A program made the translations under genes and the position numbers. This document shows positions 11,346-11,398 of a DNA stretch of 11,398 nt, piece after piece (within the stretch, counting starts at the first letter, position 1; each line of letters begins with the position of its first letter). Source of the stretch: CAZQNF01 sp964403325 (GTDB lineage Bacteria > Patescibacteriota > Patescibacteriia > Magasanikbacterales > GWA2-37-8); the NCBI GenBank assembly GCA_964403325.1, contig CAYOFO010000041.1, forward strand, positions 1 through 11,398. The letters are read 5' to 3'. The notes beneath the pieces were generated by a model that did not search any database, was not told the origin of the DNA, and saw only the letters and a list, made by a program, of their open reading frames with translations.

Positions 11346-11398
11346 GCGGGTGTCATATAACGGCTATTATCCCAGTTTTCCAAACTGGTGACAGGGGT
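11346..11398 (+). tRNA. tRNA-Gly(UCC), 3' end cut by the window edge
   Basis: The sequence from 11346 follows the bacterial tRNA-Gly pattern: acceptor arm 5' strand GCGGGTG, a D-arm with ATATAACGGCTAT, and an anticodon stem CCAGT/ACTGG (11372-11376, 11384-11388) closing a seven-base loop TTTCCAA. The anticodon at 11379-11381 is TCC, which reads the glycine codons GGA and GGG. The variable loop follows and the window stops at the first bases of the T-arm (AGGGGT), so the T-loop, acceptor 3' strand and CCA status are not visible. A good promoter lies at 11231-11259. Confidence 0.92.

Noticed and set aside
1..11398. CRISPR array, insertion sequence, integrase or phage module
   Set aside because: No regularly spaced repeats, no transposase or recombinase motifs and no terminal inverted repeats around any gene block were seen.

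Overview
The window looks like part of a small, compactly coded bacterial genome, most likely a member of the Candidate Phyla Radiation (Patescibacteria). This rests on several things read from the sequence: an S6-SSB-S18 ribosomal operon with an S18 that keeps a C-x2-C plus C-x2-H metal-site pattern, a THUMP-type RNA methyltransferase with an EPY active-site motif, many short uncharacterised proteins, an almost complete absence of Shine-Dalgarno sequences, and very tight terminators. Base composition is moderately AT-rich. UGA is not read as an amino acid in any recognisable gene, so the standard bacterial code (11) fits. The lineage call is an inference.

Layout. Bases 1-739 hold the C-terminal two thirds of the ATPase YchF, cut by the window edge, followed by a hairpin terminator that touches the next start codon. 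Then come two SAM-dependent methyltransferase-like genes on the plus strand (802-1734, 1793-2491) and, convergent with them across a shared terminator, a Trm11/TrmG10-like RNA methyltransferase on the minus strand (2557-3729). From a strong promoter at 3870-3898 runs an accessory-looking stretch with two tiny ORFs (43 and 24 codons) and a 352-residue protein of unknown function whose start is unclear. A second strong promoter (5226-5253) drives the ribosomal/replication operon rpsF-ssb-rpsR plus a 113-residue unknown protein, ending in a textbook terminator (7115-7141).

An isolated unknown gene (7153-7665) carries a PPP motif. It precedes a four-gene run: an EpmA-like lysyl-tRNA-synthetase paralog, a pentapeptide-repeat protein, elongation factor P with the modifiable lysine in its PGKG loop, and a 162-residue unknown. 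The run closes with an 18-bp perfect, bidirectional hairpin (10627-10667). That hairpin also ends a previously untracked 50-residue, extremely acidic ORF on the minus strand (10666-10818). A DUF1294 membrane protein lies further upstream on the minus strand, and its promoter overlaps head to head with a plus-strand promoter pointing at a tRNA-Gly(UCC) gene cut by the right edge.

Functionally the window is dominated by translation: ribosomal proteins S6 and S18, EF-P and its probable modifying enzyme, an RNA methyltransferase, the ribosome-associated ATPase YchF and a tRNA. The points most worth a second look are the epmA/pentapeptide/efp cluster, the invariant T before every proposed ATG/GTG start codon, the hairpin that overlaps the 802 start region, the acidic mini-protein, the micro-ORFs with a possible frameshift at 4070-4150, and the overlapping divergent promoters at 11231-11281.
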